Of a stretch of DNA of 17,707 nt, positions 1 through 8,183 are shown in pieces; position 1 is the stretch's first letter, and each line of letters opens with the position of its first letter. The stretch is from the NCBI GenBank assembly GCA_947374505.1, contig CANCCE010000031.1, forward strand, positions 1 through 17,707, read 5' to 3'. Position numbers and translations under genes: made by a program. Below the pieces are notes generated by a model. That model did no database searches, was not told where the DNA came from, and worked only from the letters and a program-made list of their open reading frames with translations. The stretch comes from Comamonadaceae bacterium. GTDB lineage: Bacteria; Pseudomonadota; Gammaproteobacteria; Burkholderiales; Burkholderiaceae_C.

Positions 1-1644
1 TTTGGGCGTGGAAAGATCTTGCCCAACATCGTTGCCGGCGTGATCGTCGGGGTGGTGGCGCTGCCGCTGGCGATGGCCTTTGCGATTGCCTCCGGCGCCA
101 GGCCGGAGCATGGCATTTACACCGCCATTGTGGGTGGCCTGATGGTGTCGGTTTTGGGTGGCAGTCGGGTTCAAATCGCCGGCCCGACCGGCGCTTTCAT
201 TGCTATTTTGGCTGGGGTCACGCTCGAATTTGGCTTTGAAGGCCTGCAACTGGCAACCTTGATGGCGGGTCTGATTCTGGTCATCATGGGTTTGACGCGG
301 ATGGGTGGGGTCATCAAGTTCATTCCGATGCCGGTGATTGTTGGCTTCACCGCCGGCATTGCTGTGATCATCTGGGTCGGCCAATGGCGCGATTTTCTGG
401 GCTTGCCCAAGGTGGGCGGAGAGCATTTTCATCAGAAGCTGGTGAACTTGCTTGAAGTGCTGCCGCAGTTGCACATGCCGACAACGGCGATGTCATTGCT
501 GAGCCTGCTGCTGGTCCTTTTTTCGAATCGTGTGCGCGGCATCAAGCAGGTGCCCGGCCCGCTGGTGGCGTTGGTCGCCGCCACAGCCTTGCAGGCGCTA
601 TTTCACTTTGACGGTATTGCCACGATCGGCACGGCTTTTGGCGGCATCCCGCAAGGCCTGCCGAGTTTTTCTTTTCCCCGCATCACGCTGGAGCAAGTGA
701 TTCCGCTGATCGGACCGGCCTTCACGATTGCGATGTTGGGCGCTATTGAATCCCTGCTGTCGGCGGTGGTGGCTGACGGCATGACCGGCACCAAGCACGA
801 CTCCAACCAAGAGCTGATCGGCCAAGGCTTGGGCAACATCGTCGCACCGCTGTTTGGCGGCTTTGCGTCGACTGGTGCGATTGCCCGCACCGCCACCAAT
901 ATTCGCAACGGCGCGACCAGTCCGCTGGCCGGCATCACGCACACGCTGACCTTGGTCTTGGTGGTTGTCTTCATGGCCCCCTACGCGGCGCACATTCCCT
1001 TGGCTTGTTTGGCTGCGATCTTGTTCGTGGTTGCCTACAACATGAGCGAGCTCAAGCATTTTGGGCATATCGTGATGAGTGCGCCCCGGGCGGACGTGGC
1101 CATTTTGCTGATCACCTTTGCCCTGACGGTTTTTGCCGACCTCGTGGTGGCGGTCAACATCGGCGTCATTCTGGCGATTCTCCAGTTCCTGCGCAGGATG
1201 TCAGAAACCGTGGCGGTGCAGGAGCTGGCCAATGACAATCTGAAGACCGAGCTGACCGCGCTGGGTTTGGACGCGATCCCCAAGGGCTTGATGGTTTATG
1301 AAATTGACGGACCGTTCTTCTTTGGTGCCGTTGATAAATTTCAGCAGGTGCTGATGGCCATCCATGCCGAGCCCAAGGTGGTGATTCTCAGATTGCGCCG
1401 CGTGCCTTTCATGGACATCACGGGCATTCAGACCCTGGAAGACGTCATCAACAAGTTGCACAAGCGCGGTGTGCGGACGGTGCTTTGCGAAGCCAATGAC
1501 CGCGTCCGCAGCAAGCTGTGGAAAGCCGGCGTGGTGCAACTGTTGGGCCGCCAGGACTTTGACGACCAATTTGCCAGTGCGCTGGCCAGCGCCGTCCAAT
1601 GGTTGGCAGACAGCGAGCCGGTCATCGCTGAACCGTCGACTTAA
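1..1644 (+). CDS. SulP/SLC26 family anion transporter with C-terminal STAS domain, 5' partial
   Basis: Inner-membrane transporter of the SulP family, which moves sulfate, bicarbonate or other anions, often with Na+ or H+. The reading frame is open from the first base of the window, so the true start lies to the left; 547 residues are visible, close to a complete SulP protein. The first visible residues run straight into the conserved segment with VALPLAMAFAIASG. The core signature around ESLLSAVVADGMTG and the GFASTGAIARTATNIR stretch (about residues 250-305) is typical of the family. A cytoplasmic STAS domain follows from about residue 429, with the D-x-T-G loop at residues 472-475. It ends in TAA only 6 bp before the convergent EamA gene. 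No carbonic anhydrase fusion is seen. Substrate cannot be told from sequence alone; sulfate and bicarbonate are both possible. Confidence 0.9.
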   Translation, partial: FGRGKILPNIVAGVIVGVVALPLAMAFAIASGARPEHGIYTAIVGGLMVSVLGGSRVQIAGPTGAFIAILAGVTLEFGFEGLQLATLMAGLILVIMGLTRMGGVIKFIPMPVIVGFTAGIAVIIWVGQWRDFLGLPKVGGEHFHQKLVNLLEVLPQLHMPTTAMSLLSLLLVLFSNRVRGIKQVPGPLVALVAATALQALFHFDGIATIGTAFGGIPQGLPSFSFPRITLEQVIPLIGPAFTIAMLGAIESLLSAVVADGMTGTKHDSNQELIGQGLGNIVAPLFGGFASTGAIARTATNIRNGATSPLAGITHTLTLVLVVVFMAPYAAHIPLACLAAILFVVAYNMSELKHFGHIVMSAPRADVAILLITFALTVFADLVVAVNIGVILAILQFLRRMSETVAVQELANDNLKTELTALGLDAIPKGLMVYEIDGPFFFGAVDKFQQVLMAIHAEPKVVILRLRRVPFMDITGIQTLEDVINKLHKRGVRTVLCEANDRVRSKLWKAGVVQLLGRQDFDDQFASALASAVQWLADSEPVIAEPST

Positions 1645-1650
1645 CGAAGG

Positions 1651-2535
1651 TCAGTGCTTTTTAGGCGCCGGCGCCAGAGCGGCCAGCATCGCAGCCAACA
1701 CAATCAGGCCGCCACCGACCAAGGTTCGGGTGCTGAACTCGGCGGCACCCAGCCAAGCCGAGGACACGCTGGCGAACAACAGTTCGGTCAGCATGACCAA
1801 GGCCGTGGTGCTGGCGGCGAGCCGGGCAGCGCCGTATTGCAGCGCCAAATTACTCGCCATGAAAGCCAGGCACAGGCCGATGGCGACCGGCACACCCGCC
1901 ATGGCAAAAGCCGGTGCCGGCACGATGCCTGCGCCCATGCCCAACAGCGCTGCGGCGATGGCCATCAGGGCGCCGCCGCCAAACATCGCCAGCATGCGCG
2001 ACTCGCTTGGCGTGTTGCCATGTTTGCGCAGCAGCACATTGGTCATCGCAAAGCACAGCCCGCCCGCCAACGCCAGTCCATCGGCAAGGCTGTTGGGCAC
2101 CGGCCAGGGCGACTCGGGGGACTTCAGCACAATGATCACGCCGCCCAGTGCCAGCAGCAGACGCAGCAGTGAACCCGTGGTCGGCTTTTCACCCAACATG
2201 GCCCAGGCGATCAATACCGACCACGCCGGCATCAGATAAAACAGCAGCACCACGCGGACCACGTCGCCGACGGTCACGGCCCAGTTGAAGCCAACGTTGG
2301 TCAGACCGGCGGCCACCATCAACGCCAGCAGACCCCGATGCTTCACCAGGACGCGCCAAGCGCCAGGCTTCCACGCCAGCACGCCGAGGGTGGCCAGCAC
2401 GTAGATGAGTGTGGTGGACCACAGCGGGTGCAAGCCGTGGCTCTGCATGTCGCGAAATGGCCACCATGAAACGCCCCAGACCAGAGCGTTGATGACCAGC
2501 GCGCCAACCGCCAACAGGCTAGTGCGACTTGTCAC
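1651..2535 (-). CDS. EamA/DMT-superfamily transporter
   Basis: Inner-membrane permease of the drug/metabolite transporter superfamily, with about ten predicted helices in two EamA repeats (roughly residues 5-140 and 150-285). Such proteins usually export amino acids or small metabolites; the substrate here is unknown. I chose the GTG start at 2535, giving 294 residues and an N-terminus (MTSRTSLLAVGALVINALVW) that enters the first helix at once. The frame stays open 70 codons further upstream, but that stretch lies wholly inside lplT and reads as an Arg/Ser/Pro-rich shadow. With this start the gene overlaps the lplT stop by 17 bp, so the two are probably co-transcribed and translationally coupled. 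The 3' end converges on the SulP gene. Confidence 0.85.
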   Translation of the reverse strand: MTSRTSLLAVGALVINALVWGVSWWPFRDMQSHGLHPLWSTTLIYVLATLGVLAWKPGAWRVLVKHRGLLALMVAAGLTNVGFNWAVTVGDVVRVVLLFYLMPAWSVLIAWAMLGEKPTTGSLLRLLLALGGVIIVLKSPESPWPVPNSLADGLALAGGLCFAMTNVLLRKHGNTPSESRMLAMFGGGALMAIAAALLGMGAGIVPAPAFAMAGVPVAIGLCLAFMASNLALQYGAARLAASTTALVMLTELLFASVSSAWLGAAEFSTRTLVGGGLIVLAAMLAALAPAPKKH

Positions 2536-3799
2536 TGCGGGCGAGCCTGAGCAAGTTGTCGACTTGGTCTTTGTACTTGATGCAGTTGTTTTGGTGCCAG
2601 CGGCGGATGAGCCACATGAAGCCGGCCACGAGGACGCCAAAACCGGTGATGGCCGCAAAGGCCGAGAGGCCGAGCCCGGTCGACAGGCTGTAGCCCCCGC
2701 CCAGCGCCAGAATGCAGGCTTGTTCGTTGAAGTTCTGCACGGCAATCGAGCGACCTGCGCCCATCAGGTTGTGGCCTCTGTGTTGCAGCAGGGCGTTCAT
2801 GGGGACGACCAAAAAGCCGCCGAGTCCGCCCAGCAAAATTAAAAATGGCGCGGCCAGCCAAACGTTGTCAATGAAGTTCATCAAGATCACCAGCACGCCC
2901 ATAGCGATGCCGAGCGGCATGACACTGGTGGCCTGATCGAGTCGCATGCGCATGGACGCTAGCACCGCACCGACCGCTGTGCCAATGGCGACGACACCAA
3001 CCAGAGATGAGGCTTGTGTGGTGCTGTAGCCCAACGCGGCGGCGCTCCAAGCCAGCACGATGTAACGCAGATTGCCGGAGACGCCCCAAAACAGCGTCGT
3101 CGTGGCCAATGAGATCTGGCCCAGTTTGTCTTGCCACAAGGCTGCATTGCAGTGCCAGAAGTCGGGCAGCAATTGCAGCTTGTTGCGCGGCATCGGGCGC
3201 ATCTCGACGCCGGTGTGTGGAATGCGGGTGTTGAACCAAGCGGCCAGGATGTAGACGAAGATCAGGCAGCTGATGGCCGCCTCGGCCGGGGTGTCGACGC
3301 CGGTGTCAATGAACGGGAAATTGATCGACAGCAGCGCAGTGGAGATATGGTTGCCAACCAACTGGCCGCCCATTAGCACGCCCAAAATGATCGAAGCGAT
3401 GGTGAGGCCCTCGATCCAGCCGTTGGCCTTGACCAGTTGCGAGGCCGGCAGCAGTTCGGTCAGGATGCCATATTTGGCAGGAGAATAGGCCGCCGCGCCC
3501 AATCCGACGATGGCATAAGCCATCAGTGGGTGCGATCCAAACAACATCATCATGCAGCCAACCACCTTGATGGCATTGCTGATGAGCATGACATTGCCCT
3601 TGGGCCGCGCGTCTGCCAGTGCCCCGACAAATGGGGCCAGGACGACATAAAAAAGGGCGAACATGGGCACCAATGCGGCGGGCTGCCACTTGGGGGCACC
3701 GCTGTTGCGCAGCAACTCGACGGCGACCACGAACAGCGCGTTATCGGCCAGTGAGCTGAAAAACTGCGCAGCCATGATCGTGTAAAAACCGCGCTTCAT
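2519..3799 (-). CDS. lplT: Lysophospholipid transporter LplT (MFS)
   Basis: Major facilitator protein of 426 residues with about twelve membrane helices. LplT flips lysophospholipids, mainly lysophosphatidylethanolamine, across the inner membrane for re-acylation by Aas. Family-specific features are the N-terminal FYTIMAAQFFSSLADNALF segment, the A-D-A-R-P-K-G loop after helix 2, and the AAAYSPAKYGILTELLP stretch around residues 100-120. The aas acyltransferase that is fused or adjacent in enterobacteria is absent here. The pair lplT/alr in divergent orientation is, from memory, a common arrangement in Burkholderiales. The 3' end overlaps the downstream EamA gene. No strong ribosome binding site is visible before the ATG at 3799, but the start fits homologues well. 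Confidence 0.9.
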   Translation of the reverse strand: MKRGFYTIMAAQFFSSLADNALFVVAVELLRNSGAPKWQPAALVPMFALFYVVLAPFVGALADARPKGNVMLISNAIKVVGCMMMLFGSHPLMAYAIVGLGAAAYSPAKYGILTELLPASQLVKANGWIEGLTIASIILGVLMGGQLVGNHISTALLSINFPFIDTGVDTPAEAAISCLIFVYILAAWFNTRIPHTGVEMRPMPRNKLQLLPDFWHCNAALWQDKLGQISLATTTLFWGVSGNLRYIVLAWSAAALGYSTTQASSLVGVVAIGTAVGAVLASMRMRLDQATSVMPLGIAMGVLVILMNFIDNVWLAAPFLILLGGLGGFLVVPMNALLQHRGHNLMGAGRSIAVQNFNEQACILALGGGYSLSTGLGLSAFAAITGFGVLVAGFMWLIRRWHQNNCIKYKDQVDNLLRLARSDKSH

Positions 3800-3977
3800 A
3801 AAGCTATCGTAGTCACGGTCTGTATCGCGTCAGGCAGTTGGGCAACGGCAAAAAAAATGGCAGGTCTCCGAAGGAATAGAGGTTTATAGCATGCTGGTCG
3901 ATGCCAAAATGAAGGGGCGTTGATCCTTCGACATTTGCCCGGGCCTTGGCCACGGGCTTACCTTGAGCCATAGCACC
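3800..3977. promoter_or_regulatory. Divergent lplT/alr intergenic region
   Basis: These 178 bases separate the divergent lplT and alr genes and must hold both promoters. The part near lplT has an A-run (3850-3857) and is relatively AT-rich; the part near alr is GC-rich and contains a short imperfect hairpin at 3937-3957 (GCCCG paired with CGGGC). I see no confident -35/-10 pair or riboswitch and no small ORF worth calling. Confidence 0.5.
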
Positions 3978-5072
3978 ATGCCCCGCCCGATACTTTCGAC
4001 CGTTCATACCGATGCACTGCGCCATAACTTGGTACGCATGCGGGCCGCTGCCGGCGACGCGCGCGTCTGGGCTATCGTCAAAGCCAACGCCTACGGTCAC
4101 GGCATTGAGCTGTCGTTCGACGGCCTGCGCAGCGCCGATGGTTTTGCCGTGCTCGACTTGGGTGAGGCGCAGCGCCTGCGTGCGCTCGACTGGCGCGGGC
4201 CGATCTTGTTGTTAGAGGGTATTTTTGAAGCCCGCGACCTGGAGCTGTGCTCGCGCCTGGGCCTCTGGCATGTGGTGCATTGCAACGAACAAATCAATAT
4301 GCTGGCCGCGCACAAAACGCAATTGCCCCACCGCGTCTTTCTCAAAATGAATTCGGGGATGAACCGTCTCGGCTTCACGCCCGAGCGTTTTCGGGCGGCA
4401 TGGACGCGGCTGAACGCGCTGCCACAAGTCGACGATATTTCCCTGATGACGCACTTTAGCGATGCTGACGGGCCGCTGGGTATTGCCGCTCAACTGCAAG
4501 CCTTTGAGGCCGTGACGCACGACTTGCCAGGCGAACGTTCTTTGAGCAACAGCGCCGCCATGTTGCGGCATGGTGATGCGCTGGCCGAGCGCTCTGACTG
4601 GGTCCGACCCGGCATCGGCGTCTATGGCAGTGCGGCAGATTTTCCGCAGCACAGCGCCGCCGACTGGGGCTTGCGGCCGACCATGACGCTGAGCGCGCGT
4701 CTCATTGGCGTGCAGCAGTTGGCGTTGGGCGACAGCGTCGGCTACGGCTCGCGGTTTCGGGCTGAACGCGCCATGCGTATCGGTGTGGTCGCTTGTGGTT
4801 ATGCCGACGGCTATCCCCGCCATTGCGACACCGGCACGCCGGTGCTGGTGTCTGGCGTGCGCACGCAGCTGGTGGGTCGGGTCAGCATGGACATGCTCAC
4901 GGTCGATCTCACGCCCGTGCCCGACGCCCGCATTGGCAGCGATGTGACTTTGTGGGGCAACGCGGCCAATGGCGCCGTGCTGTCGATCGATGAAGTCGCT
5001 CATGCGGCTGGCACCGTGAGTTACGAGCTCATGTGTGCGGTTGGTTCGCGGGTTCCGTTCGCATCCGATTGA
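3978..5072 (+). CDS. alr: Alanine racemase
   Basis: PLP-dependent racemase interconverting L- and D-alanine in the cytoplasm, supplying D-Ala for peptidoglycan. The protein is 364 residues, the usual length. The PLP lysine is K35 in the V-K-A-N-A-Y-G-H-G motif, and the second catalytic base is Y256 in D-S-V-G-Y-G-S. The N-terminal TIM-barrel domain is followed by a C-terminal beta domain from about residue 235. I prefer the ATG at 3978 (MPRPILSTVHTDALRHNL) over an in-frame TTG at 3963, because family proteins begin near this M-P-R-P-I and neither start has a good ribosome binding site. It stands alone on its strand: the next gene starts 106 bp away and is functionally unrelated. Confidence 0.96.
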   Translation: MPRPILSTVHTDALRHNLVRMRAAAGDARVWAIVKANAYGHGIELSFDGLRSADGFAVLDLGEAQRLRALDWRGPILLLEGIFEARDLELCSRLGLWHVVHCNEQINMLAAHKTQLPHRVFLKMNSGMNRLGFTPERFRAAWTRLNALPQVDDISLMTHFSDADGPLGIAAQLQAFEAVTHDLPGERSLSNSAAMLRHGDALAERSDWVRPGIGVYGSAADFPQHSAADWGLRPTMTLSARLIGVQQLALGDSVGYGSRFRAERAMRIGVVACGYADGYPRHCDTGTPVLVSGVRTQLVGRVSMDMLTVDLTPVPDARIGSDVTLWGNAANGAVLSIDEVAHAAGTVSYELMCAVGSRVPFASD

Positions 5073-5178
5073 AGCTTGTATGCAAATTTGTTATATCTGG
5101 CAGTGTGAAATCGCACTTGCCTACTAGCAGAAATACAGCGAAAGTCGACACTCTTTCTCATTCAAGCGTAAATACACC
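5073..5178. promoter_or_regulatory. Intergenic region upstream of module A
   Basis: 106 bases between alr and the first Bug gene. The section is AT-richer than its surroundings (TTTGTTATATCTGG near 5086-5099) and probably holds the promoter of the Bug/dehydrogenase/lysR operon. A weak dyad, GTG...CAC, occurs near 5104-5117. There is no clear rho-independent terminator for alr and no obvious Shine-Dalgarno sequence before the Bug start at 5179. Confidence 0.35.
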
Positions 5179-6162
5179 ATGACCACTCGACGCCACCTTT
5201 CCAGCATGCTGGCCGTCACGGCCCTTTCGGCCTTGATGGCTTTGCCTCACGTTGCCGTTGCGCAGGCTTTCCCTAGCAAGTCGATCCGGCTGGTCGTGCC
5301 TTTTGGCGCTGGCGGCGTGGCCGACCTGACGGCCCGTACCGTGGCGCAAAAACTCAGCGAGTCGCTGGGTCAGCCGGTGATTGTGGACAACCGGCCGGGC
5401 GCGGGAGGCGTGGTCGCCGGCGACTTGGTGGCCAAGGCCGATCCGGACGGTCATACGCTGCTGTTGATGTCTAACGGCACGGCGGTGACCGCCGGGCTGT
5501 TCAAGTCATTGCCGTTTGACACGCTGCGCGATTTCACACCTGTGTCGACGCTGGGTTTCTTTGACATCGCCATCATCACGCAGGCCGACTCGAAGTTCAA
5601 AACGCTGGGTGATTTGCTGGCCTATGGCCGCGCTAATCCGGGCAAGTTGAACCTCGGCAGCATCAACATCGGCAGCACGCAAAACTTGGCTGCTGAACTG
5701 TTTAAAAGCAGTGCCGGCGTCGATATGCAGATCGTGCCGTTCAACGGCTCGCCCGCTGTCATCACCGCCATGCTGGGCGGTCAGATTGATGCCGCCGTCG
5801 AAATCCTGGCGCCGGTGCTGCCGCAGATCAAAGCCAAGGCCTTGCGTGCTTTGGCAGTGACGGGCGCCAAGCGTGCGAGCGTCTTGCCCGATGTGCCGAC
5901 GGCCAAAGAAAGCGGTGTGACCAATTTTGAAGCGGCCAGTTGGAACGCCATCGCCGCGCCCGCCAAGACGCCGAAAAGCGTGATCGCTCGCCTGAACAAA
6001 GAGATCACCGCCGCGCTCAATTCGCCAGAGGTTAAAAAGAGCTTGGCTAAGCAAAACGTCGCGGCTCAAGCCAGCACGCCCGAGCAGGCCGCCGAGTTAC
6101 TGGCCAGCGAAGTTAAGCGCTGGGGCGATGTGATCGTGCGCGCCAAAGTGCCGCAGCAGTGA
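5179..6162 (+). CDS. Bug-family (TctC-like) tripartite tricarboxylate transporter substrate-binding protein
   Basis: Periplasmic solute receptor of 327 residues. An Arg-containing n-region (MTTRRHLSS) and hydrophobic core end at a likely A-Q-A signal peptidase site near residue 30. The mature protein opens with the Bug signature (FPSKSIRLVVPFGAGGVADL), then N-R-P-G-A-G-G, the D-P-D-G-H-T-L-L segment, and a C-terminal lobe with L-P-D-V-P-T. Bug proteins bind mono- and dicarboxylates or aromatic acids and deliver them to TctA/TctB-type permeases. No such permease is nearby, so this is an orphan receptor. It leads an apparent operon with the dehydrogenase 22 bp downstream, suggesting that it captures a substrate or precursor of that enzyme. 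The ligand cannot be predicted from sequence. Confidence 0.92.
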   Translation: MTTRRHLSSMLAVTALSALMALPHVAVAQAFPSKSIRLVVPFGAGGVADLTARTVAQKLSESLGQPVIVDNRPGAGGVVAGDLVAKADPDGHTLLLMSNGTAVTAGLFKSLPFDTLRDFTPVSTLGFFDIAIITQADSKFKTLGDLLAYGRANPGKLNLGSINIGSTQNLAAELFKSSAGVDMQIVPFNGSPAVITAMLGGQIDAAVEILAPVLPQIKAKALRALAVTGAKRASVLPDVPTAKESGVTNFEAASWNAIAAPAKTPKSVIARLNKEITAALNSPEVKKSLAKQNVAAQASTPEQAAELLASEVKRWGDVIVRAKVPQQ

Positions 6163-6184
6163 TTTAAAAAAACAACTCGGAGAC

Positions 6185-7087
6185 ATGCCTGTGCAGTTTG
6201 AACACATTGGAATGGTCGGTTACGGAGAAGTCGGCAAGGTCTTCAGCGCGGGCCTGAAGCCGCATGCAGCCCTCGTCAGCACTTGGGATTTGAAGTTGGC
6301 AGACACGGCGCAAGCGGCTGTGCTGCGAGTCCATGCGGGCGGCGTCGGTGTGGCGGTGGCCGACTCCATGGCGCAGCTTTGCGCTGAATCAAACCTGCTG
6401 ATATCCGCCGTGACTGCGTCGAACACCTTGGCCGTGGCGCAAGCCGCCGCACCGCACATCCGGCCGGGCACGGTGTTTCTGGATTTGAATTCCGCATCGC
6501 CCGGCACCAAGCAGCAGGCGGCTCAATTGATTGACGCGGCCGGCGGCCATTACGTCGAAGCCGGCGTCATGACCTCGGTGCCGCCTTACGGCATTCGTGT
6601 GCCCATGCTGCTGGGCGGCACCCGCGCAGCCGAACTGGCTGAGCTATTGAAACTGTGGGGCTTGGATGCCCGCGCTGTGTCGGTTGACCTCGGCGTCGCC
6701 AGCGCCATCAAGATGTGCCGCAGCGTGATGATCAAGGGGCTCGAAGCACTGGTGATTGAAAGCTACGCCACTGCACGGGCCTACGGCGTCGAAGACCATG
6801 TGCTGCCGACACTGGTCGAGACGTTTCCGAGCATCGACTGGAGCCAACAGGGCGCGTATTTTTTCAGCCGCGTGGTGCAACACGGCAAACGCCGCGCCGA
6901 AGAAATGCGCGAAGCCGCCAACACCGTGCAAGAAGCCAGCTTTCCCCCGTTCATGTCGCAGGCGATCGCCGACAAACAGCAATGGGTCGCCGACCAGGCG
7001 GCACTCGGTCTGTTCGATGGCCTTGGCAAAGAGGCCACGTGGCAAGACTATGCCGATCGGCTGAGGGCGGCTTTTCCCAAGGCCTGA
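6185..7087 (+). CDS. 6-phosphogluconate/3-hydroxyisobutyrate dehydrogenase-like oxidoreductase, DUF1932 type
   Basis: Cytoplasmic NAD(P)-dependent dehydrogenase of 300 residues. The N-terminal Rossmann fold has its dinucleotide loop G-Y-G-E-V-G at residues 12-17. The segment D-L-N-S-A-S-P at 100-106 corresponds to the substrate-binding loop of beta-hydroxyacid dehydrogenases, and K176 in A-I-K-M-C-R is the likely catalytic lysine. The helical C-terminus (about 185-290) resembles DUF1932 rather than the standard 3-hydroxyisobutyrate dehydrogenase C-domain. A ribosome binding site (CGGAG) precedes the ATG at 6185. The gene lies between a Bug receptor and a LysR gene, so it probably oxidises or reduces a hydroxy- or oxo-carboxylate. 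From memory, such genes occur near protocatechuate 4,5-cleavage or gallate gene sets in Burkholderiales, but the reaction is unassigned. Confidence 0.85.
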   Translation: MPVQFEHIGMVGYGEVGKVFSAGLKPHAALVSTWDLKLADTAQAAVLRVHAGGVGVAVADSMAQLCAESNLLISAVTASNTLAVAQAAAPHIRPGTVFLDLNSASPGTKQQAAQLIDAAGGHYVEAGVMTSVPPYGIRVPMLLGGTRAAELAELLKLWGLDARAVSVDLGVASAIKMCRSVMIKGLEALVIESYATARAYGVEDHVLPTLVETFPSIDWSQQGAYFFSRVVQHGKRRAEEMREAANTVQEASFPPFMSQAIADKQQWVADQAALGLFDGLGKEATWQDYADRLRAAFPKA

Positions 7088-7111
7088 GGCATTCACCCCC
7101 CGGCGCAACCC

Positions 7112-8035
7112 ATGCACACGCCCCGCACTGGCCCGACTCTGCCCAAGTTAAGCCTTGAGCTTTTGCACTGTTTCAACGCGGTTTTTCATGAACGCAGTGT
7201 CACCAAAGCGGCCGAGCGTCTGGGCCTCTCACAGTCAACCGTGAGTTCTGCACTGGGCAAACTCAGAGTCATCTATGCAGACCCGCTTTTTGTCCCTGGC
7301 AGCAGAAGCTTAGAGCCGACCTCGAAGGCGCTTGAAATCACTGAGTTTCTCGGGTCGGCTTTGCAACAGATTGAGAATTCAGTCATCCCTCGATCGGCCT
7401 TTCAGCCGGGCACGACAACCGCACGGTTCCAGATCGCCATGGTGGATTTCGCGCAGGACCGGTTGCTCCCGGAGTTGACTCGGGTCATCGCCAAAGAGTC
7501 GCCAGGCTTGCGCTTGTCGGTCACTTCGCTGGCGATCGACACGGTTGAAGAAAGTTTGGCGTCGCAACGGCTGGATCTGGCGATTGCCTCGACCCGGCTC
7601 ACCCTGAAAAAAGTTCGTTACAGCAAAATTTACGAAGAAAAATTTATCTGTATCCTCCGGTCGGGCCATCCCATGGCGCAGGTCAAATGGACGCCCGAAA
7701 GCTATGCACAGTTGAATCATCTGCAGGTCTCGCCCACCGGCTCGGGGTATGTCAGCATCATTGATCGGGCCTTGGCCGAGCGCGGGCTGAAGCGCAATGT
7801 GGTGCTCTTCATGCCCAACTACCGCTTGGCGGCCCGAATGATTGCCATGAGTGATTTGATCGCCTTGATGCCCGTGGCCATTGCAGAGGACATGGCCAAG
7901 ACCTGCGATATCCACATCAAAGAGCCGCCGTTGCACCTCCCACTCCTGCCGGTGATCCAGATGTGGCACGAAAGAAGTCACCCGGATCCGCTGCACCGCT
8001 GGCTCCGGCAGCGATTGGTCCAGCTGTGTCAATAG
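7112..8035 (+). CDS. LysR-family transcriptional regulator
   Basis: DNA-binding regulator of 307 residues. The winged helix-turn-helix covers about residues 14-75, with the recognition region R-S-V-T-K-A-A-E-R-L-G-L-S-Q-S-T-V-S-S-A-L-G-K-L-R. The rest (about 100-300) is a periplasmic-binding-protein-like effector domain. The layout, with F-V-P-G-S-R-S-L-E-P-T after the wing, resembles the NodD/NahR branch, which often responds to aromatic or carboxylate inducers. Unusually for LysR genes it is not divergent from its likely target: it follows the dehydrogenase by 24 bp on the same strand and precedes the CoA-transferase operon. It may therefore control module A, module B or both. No clear ribosome binding site precedes the ATG. 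Confidence 0.92.
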   Translation: MHTPRTGPTLPKLSLELLHCFNAVFHERSVTKAAERLGLSQSTVSSALGKLRVIYADPLFVPGSRSLEPTSKALEITEFLGSALQQIENSVIPRSAFQPGTTTARFQIAMVDFAQDRLLPELTRVIAKESPGLRLSVTSLAIDTVEESLASQRLDLAIASTRLTLKKVRYSKIYEEKFICILRSGHPMAQVKWTPESYAQLNHLQVSPTGSGYVSIIDRALAERGLKRNVVLFMPNYRLAARMIAMSDLIALMPVAIAEDMAKTCDIHIKEPPLHLPLLPVIQMWHERSHPDPLHRWLRQRLVQLCQ

Positions 8036-8058
8036 GCCCATGAAAGCGTGACGCTATT

Positions 8059-8089
8059 GATTTCACCGATGTGCTTTATCGGTGAAATC
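8059..8089. promoter_or_regulatory. Perfect 12-bp inverted repeat between lysR and CoA-transferase gene
   Basis: GATTTCACCGAT (8059-8070), a 7-base loop, and ATCGGTGAAATC (8078-8089) form a perfect 12-bp dyad. It lies 24 bp after the lysR stop and 95 bp before my preferred CoA-transferase start. There is no T-tract on either side, so it is not a classical intrinsic terminator. It could be an operator, an mRNA hairpin protecting the 3' end of the upstream transcript, or a processing site. A GTG in the right arm (8082) could extend the CoA-transferase frame, but this is unlikely to be the real start. Confidence 0.6.
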
Positions 8090-8183
8090 GGATTCCCTAG
8101 ACCCTCTCATCGCACTAATATGCCGTCAATCTGAAGCAGATCCCTCTGCTGAACAGCGCGACACAGAAGGCGGCGGCGAACCC

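Noticed and set aside
19..21. TTG as start codon of the SulP gene
   Set aside because: The frame is open to the window edge and the residues before it belong to the conserved N-terminal part, so the true start is outside.
598..1068. Long antisense frames within the SulP gene and similar frames opposite alr, lysR, CoA-transferase and acyl-CoA dehydrogenase
   Set aside because: They lie opposite clearly conserved genes and show His/Arg/Gln-rich composition typical of GC-rich shadow frames, with no recognisable domain.
2536..2745. 70-codon N-terminal extension of the EamA protein
   Set aside because: It lies wholly within lplT on the same strand in another frame, is rich in Arg/Ser/Pro, and lacks the hydrophobic pattern expected; homology starts at GTG 2535.
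3937..3957. Hairpin upstream of alr as a riboswitch or attenuator
   Set aside because: The stem is only 5 bp with a poor interior and no T-tract or anti-terminator partner; likely chance in GC-rich DNA.
8082..8183. GTG start giving a 34-residue longer CoA-transferase
   Set aside because: The codon lies inside a perfect inverted repeat and the added residues do not resemble the family N-terminus. Not excluded experimentally.
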